33,881 nt of DNA from Frankiales bacterium (GTDB lineage: Bacteria > Actinomycetota > Actinomycetes > Mycobacteriales > SCTD01): the NCBI GenBank assembly GCA_025465135.1, contig JAODNA010000050.1:1-33881 (forward strand), given 5' to 3'. The position numbers and the translations under genes were made by a program. Shown one piece after another: positions 30,599 to 33,881 of the stretch; within the stretch, counting starts at the first letter, position 1, and the number at the start of each line of letters is the position of its first letter. A model generated the notes under the pieces. That model had not been told where the DNA came from. It did not search any database and saw only the letters and a list, made by a program, of their open reading frames with translations.

Positions 30599-32890
30599 GT
30601 GACGACGCCTCGCCGTCGTATCCCCGTACCCGCTCTCGCGGTCGCGGCGGTCGGTCTTGCCCTATCCGCAGTCGTCGTCGTGGGTGGCGACAGCCACTCC
30701 TCCTTCGTGCGCAGCTTCAATGACCTCGCCCAGCTCGCGGCGGCGGCTGCGGCGGCGCTGACCGCCGGCCATGCCGCGTTGCGCAGCAGCGGTCGCGCCC
30801 GCTGGATGTGGCTCGCCGTCGCCGTCGGCTGCGCCGGGTGGGCTGCCGGCGAGTCCGTCTGGTCGTGGTACGAGCTCGCTCGCGGCATCGACACGCCCTT
30901 CCCGTCGCTTGCCGACATCGGTTTCCTCCTCTTCCCGGCGGCAGCCGGCGTGGCGTTGCTGCTGCATCCCGCGCGCGGGGGGCGTCTGACCCGCAGCCGT
31001 CGGGCGCTCGACGCGACGCTCGCCACCAGCGCGCTCGCCCTGGTCTCCTGGGAGACCGCGCTCGGCGCTGTCGTCAGCGCGGGAGGAGACAGCCGCTTCG
31101 CACTCGGGGTCGCGCTCGCCTACCCCCTGAGCGACTTCCTGCTGCTCGTCCTCATCGTCCTGACCTTCAGCCGGGCCAGCGGATCCCGCGCGCAGCTCGC
31201 CCTGCTCGCCGCGGGCATGGCCGCCCTGAGCGTCTCCGACAGCGGCTTCGCCTACCTGACCTCCAACGGCACGTACGACGGCGGTGCGATCGACCTCGGC
31301 TGGATCACCGGCTTCGTGCTCATCGCCCTCGCGCCGCTGGTGCGCACCCCGGAGGAGGAAGCCTCTCAGACCGGCAAGCAGCCAGAGGCCGTCACCGTCC
31401 TGCCGTACCTGTCCGTTGCCGTCGCCGGCGCCGTCACCGCGGCCCGGATGCTGACCGGCCACCCGCCGACGCGTGGACAGACCGCGCTGTCGGGCGCCGT
31501 CGTACTGCTCATCCTCGTGCGCCAGTACCTCACCCTGCGCGAGAACGCCGCACTCGTCGGCGAGCTCGCCGTCCGCGAGGCACAGCTGCGGCACCAGGCC
31601 TTCCACGACGCCCTGACCGGGCTGGCCAACCGGGGTCTGTTCCAGGACCGGCTCGGGCACGCCCTCGACCTGCACGGTCGGGACCTGCGCGCGGTCTCCG
31701 TGCTCTTCCTGGACCTCGACGACTTCAAGGTCATCAACGACACCCTCGGGCACGCCGCCGGTGACGAGCTGCTCGTGCGGATCTCCGAGCGGCTGCTCGC
31801 CGCGGTGCGCACCGGCGACACGGTGGCCCGACTCGGCGGCGACGAGTTCGCGATCCTGCTCGAGGACGGTGGCGACCCGCTGACGGTTGCGGCCTCGGTG
31901 GAGCTGGCCCTGCGACCCGCGTTCGTCCTGGACGGAAGCGCCGTGAAGGTCGGCGCCAGCATCGGCCTGGTGGCCGTCGAGCCCTCCGACACCGCGACGA
32001 CCGCGGATGCGCTGCTGGCCAAGGCCGACACCGCGATGTACACCGCGAAGCGGTCCGGGAAGGGACAGCTGCGCGTGTTCGAGGAGGGCATGTCCCTCAC
32101 CGAGCTGTCGGACCAGCGGATGGGCACCGCGCTGGCCCACGCCGTCGAGACCGGCGGGCTCACGCTGGACTACCAGCCGGTCGTCAACCTCGACACCGGG
32201 CAGGTCGAGGGGCTCGAGGCGCTGGCCCGCTGGACGCACGACGGGCGAGTCGTGCCGCCGTCTGAGTTCATCCCGGTCGCCGAGCGCACCGGCGTCATCG
32301 GCGCGTTGACCGAGTGGGCCCTCGACGAGGCGTGCCGGCGCGTTGCGGGCTGGTCGCGCGGCCACAAGCAGCTGCTCCAGATCTCCGTCAACGTCTCGCC
32401 TCCGCAGATCACCGACCCGGGCTTCGTCGCAACCGTCACCGCCGTCCTCGCCCGGCACCGGCTCCGTCGCGGTCAGCTCGTCCTGGAGATCACCGAGTCC
32501 AGCCTGCTGACCGACGTCGTGCTCGCGCGCGGTGTGATCGCGGAGCTGCGCGACGCCGGCGTGCGCATCGCGCTGGACGACTTCGGCGTCGGCTTCTCCT
32601 CGCTGTCGCAGCTGCACGCGATCGAGCTCGACATCGTGAAGATCGACCGCTCCTTCATCGACCAGCTCGACACCGACCCGCGGCAGGTACGGTTCCTGCG
32701 CAGCCTGCTGCGGCTCGGCGGCGACCTCGGCCTGCAGGTGGTCGGCGAAGGCGTCGAGCGCCAGGCCCAGCTCGACCTGCTGCGCGAGCTCGGCTGCCGG
32801 CTCGTTCAGGGCTACCTGCTCGCGCGGCCGATGCCGCCCGACGAGGTACCGGCCGCCATCGCCGGCCAGAGCTTCGCGGCGCTGAGCTAA
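30599..32890 (+). CDS. Membrane-bound GGDEF-EAL c-di-GMP cyclase/phosphodiesterase
   Basis: A 763-residue protein; GTG 30599 with CAGGAGA upstream. Residues 1-320 hold about eight membrane helices (for example LAVAAVGLALSAVVVV, LSDFLLLVLIVLTF, SGAVVLLILVRQYL) forming an uncharacterised integral sensor. The GGDEF domain at about 335-495 has LDLDDFKVINDTLGHAAGDE and RLGGDEF (413-417), all key residues intact. The EAL domain at about 515-755 has EALARW (540), VNVSPPQI, LEITES, DDFGVGFSS, VKIDRSF, GEGVE and VQGYLLARP. In loop 6 the usual DDFGTG reads DDFGVG, which may lower phosphodiesterase activity. It lies just beyond the tRNA-Val gene and ends in a CTAA shared with the convergent methyltransferase stop. 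Confidence 0.93.
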   Translation: MTTPRRRIPVPALAVAAVGLALSAVVVVGGDSHSSFVRSFNDLAQLAAAAAAALTAGHAALRSSGRARWMWLAVAVGCAGWAAGESVWSWYELARGIDTPFPSLADIGFLLFPAAAGVALLLHPARGGRLTRSRRALDATLATSALALVSWETALGAVVSAGGDSRFALGVALAYPLSDFLLLVLIVLTFSRASGSRAQLALLAAGMAALSVSDSGFAYLTSNGTYDGGAIDLGWITGFVLIALAPLVRTPEEEASQTGKQPEAVTVLPYLSVAVAGAVTAARMLTGHPPTRGQTALSGAVVLLILVRQYLTLRENAALVGELAVREAQLRHQAFHDALTGLANRGLFQDRLGHALDLHGRDLRAVSVLFLDLDDFKVINDTLGHAAGDELLVRISERLLAAVRTGDTVARLGGDEFAILLEDGGDPLTVAASVELALRPAFVLDGSAVKVGASIGLVAVEPSDTATTADALLAKADTAMYTAKRSGKGQLRVFEEGMSLTELSDQRMGTALAHAVETGGLTLDYQPVVNLDTGQVEGLEALARWTHDGRVVPPSEFIPVAERTGVIGALTEWALDEACRRVAGWSRGHKQLLQISVNVSPPQITDPGFVATVTAVLARHRLRRGQLVLEITESSLLTDVVLARGVIAELRDAGVRIALDDFGVGFSSLSQLHAIELDIVKIDRSFIDQLDTDPRQVRFLRSLLRLGGDLGLQVVGEGVERQAQLDLLRELGCRLVQGYLLARPMPPDEVPAAIAGQSFAALS

Positions 32891-33881
32891 CCCGGCGGGA
32901 GCGGTCGCACGATCAGGGCGACCTGGCGGCCCGAGCTGCGCGTCAGGACGACCGTCACCTCGCGTGACCCCGTCAGCTTCAGCTGCCGCCGAAGCGTCTC
33001 CGGCTCCACCGCCGTACCGCGCTTCTTCACGACCAGCGGCCCCGCGTCATGGGCGCGGAGCCGCTCGCGCAACGGCTTCAGACCGAAGGGAAGGGTCTCC
33101 AGCACGTCGTACCACCGGCCGAACGGCGTGGGCACCGGCGCTGCGGCCGCGACGTACGCGATGGTGGCGTCGAGCAGCCAGCCCTCGACGCTGGCGGCGA
33201 CCTGTGCGACGAGATGGGCGCGTACGACGGCGCCGTCCGGCTCGAGCAGGAAACGGCCGGGGGGTGCGACCGCCGGGTCGGCGACGACCTGGTCCGTCAG
33301 GACGTCGCCGCCGGGCAGCAGCGTCGCCGAGCGGCGCACACCCCGGCGCGCGTCGCCGCCCCAGAGCACCGCCTCCTTGACGTCGCCGCGCACCGACACG
33401 ATCTCGACCTCGACCGTCGCGGGCAACGCCTCGTAGTCGATGCCCGGCGCAACCTTGACGCCGAGAGCATCCAGCTGCGGCAGCCACCCGAGGACGTGGT
33501 CGAGCCGCGGCGTGTAGGCCCGCGGGTCGAAGACGCGTCGCCCGCCTGCCCGCCGCGCGGGGTCGACGAACACCTGTCCCGACGGGTCGAACCGGGTGAT
33601 GTCGGCGCGCACGAGCTGCACAGACCTGTCGAGCTCGCGGGCGTTCTCGCCAGCAAGCAGCAGCCGTGTCTCGTCGAGGTCGACCCCGATCGCCGGAGCG
33701 ACCACCGCCAGCTCGAGCAGGTCGCCTCCGACGGAGCAGCCGAGGTCCAGCACGCGACCCGCGCCGGCGAACCGCTGCGCGCGATGCGCCGCGACGTCGT
33801 ACGACGACGCCTGCTCCAACGCCTCCGCTGTCCACCAGAGCCGGTGCCCGGCAGGGTGCTTCGAGCGGGCCCGCTGCTTCA
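32887..33881 (-). CDS. SAM-dependent methyltransferase with THUMP-like domain (5' end cut off)
   Basis: About 331 residues are visible; the frame stays open to the right edge (the upstream part reads KHPAGHRLWWTAEALEQ). The class I methyltransferase core begins with GRVLDLGCSVGGDLLELA, the glycine-rich SAM loop, then GVDLDETRLLLAGENARELD and VRADITRFD. QVFVDPARRAGGRRVFDP lies at the catalytic motif IV position (DPAR). The C-terminal 90 residues (VVKKRGTAVEPETLRRQLKL) are the THUMP-like domain described in actinobacterial members; related proteins modify RNA. The substrate is unproven. The stop overlaps the GGDEF-EAL stop. Confidence 0.88.
   Translation of the reverse strand, partial: KQRARSKHPAGHRLWWTAEALEQASSYDVAAHRAQRFAGAGRVLDLGCSVGGDLLELAVVAPAIGVDLDETRLLLAGENARELDRSVQLVRADITRFDPSGQVFVDPARRAGGRRVFDPRAYTPRLDHVLGWLPQLDALGVKVAPGIDYEALPATVEVEIVSVRGDVKEAVLWGGDARRGVRRSATLLPGGDVLTDQVVADPAVAPPGRFLLEPDGAVVRAHLVAQVAASVEGWLLDATIAYVAAAAPVPTPFGRWYDVLETLPFGLKPLRERLRAHDAGPLVVKKRGTAVEPETLRRQLKLTGSREVTVVLTRSSGRQVALIVRPLPPG

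Overview
The window is GC-rich DNA, with GTG and TTG starts and strong third-position G/C in most genes. This points to an actinomycete (Actinomycetota). Supporting signs are the Nif3 / coiled-coil zinc-ribbon / RNase H-phosphatase gene run, a THUMP-like methyltransferase, a type A RNase P RNA, and several large GGDEF-EAL proteins. Genus cannot be called from the sequence.

Layout. 1-1666 (minus strand): an ECF sigma factor translationally coupled to a truncated anti-sigma-like gene, then a UBP-type zinc-finger gene coupled to a membrane-anchored Pro-rich protein. 1667-5173 (plus): an XRE-TPR regulator, a 44-residue secreted peptide gene, and a GGDEF-EAL protein with a C-terminal recombinase-like helix-turn-helix. 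CTTGAC repeats phased at 11-12 bp precede all three genes. I think this is the best candidate for an undescribed system: a peptide-responsive (RRNPP-like) regulator wired to c-di-GMP. 5174-8036: small accessory genes of unrelated type (GNAT, Cys-rich miniprotein, membrane protein, SnoaL-like, unknown) with lower GC and a repeated TAGGTGCCG motif at gene ends. 8133-8523: rnpB on the minus strand, directly behind a giant secreted S8-like protein (to about 14100). 14131-19497: an ArsB/SLC13-type permease, the RNase H-phosphatase / zinc-ribbon / Nif3 operon, a small unknown gene and a secreted SGNH hydrolase. 19585-23512 (minus): a tightly overlapping signalling operon of PAS histidine kinase, Rcp1-like response regulator, and REC-PAS-GGDEF-EAL protein.

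23643-30454 is an integrated element of about 6.8 kb in the 3' half of a tRNA-Val(UAC) gene, bounded by a 43-bp direct repeat. It carries a tyrosine integrase, a small excisionase-like protein, a separate HTH protein and six cargo genes of unknown function. TTGGCTGCCA arm-type repeats lie inside both ends, and GGGTAC iterons phased at 12 bp lie at three intergenic places. 30599-33881: a membrane-bound GGDEF-EAL protein and a partial SAM methyltransferase.

How they work together: c-di-GMP turnover is the main theme. There are three GGDEF-EAL proteins, one next to a candidate peptide signal, one driven by a kinase/receiver pair, and one membrane-bound. Two share an unusual C-terminal HTH. The mobile element has separated two c-di-GMP loci that were neighbours across the tRNA-Val gene.
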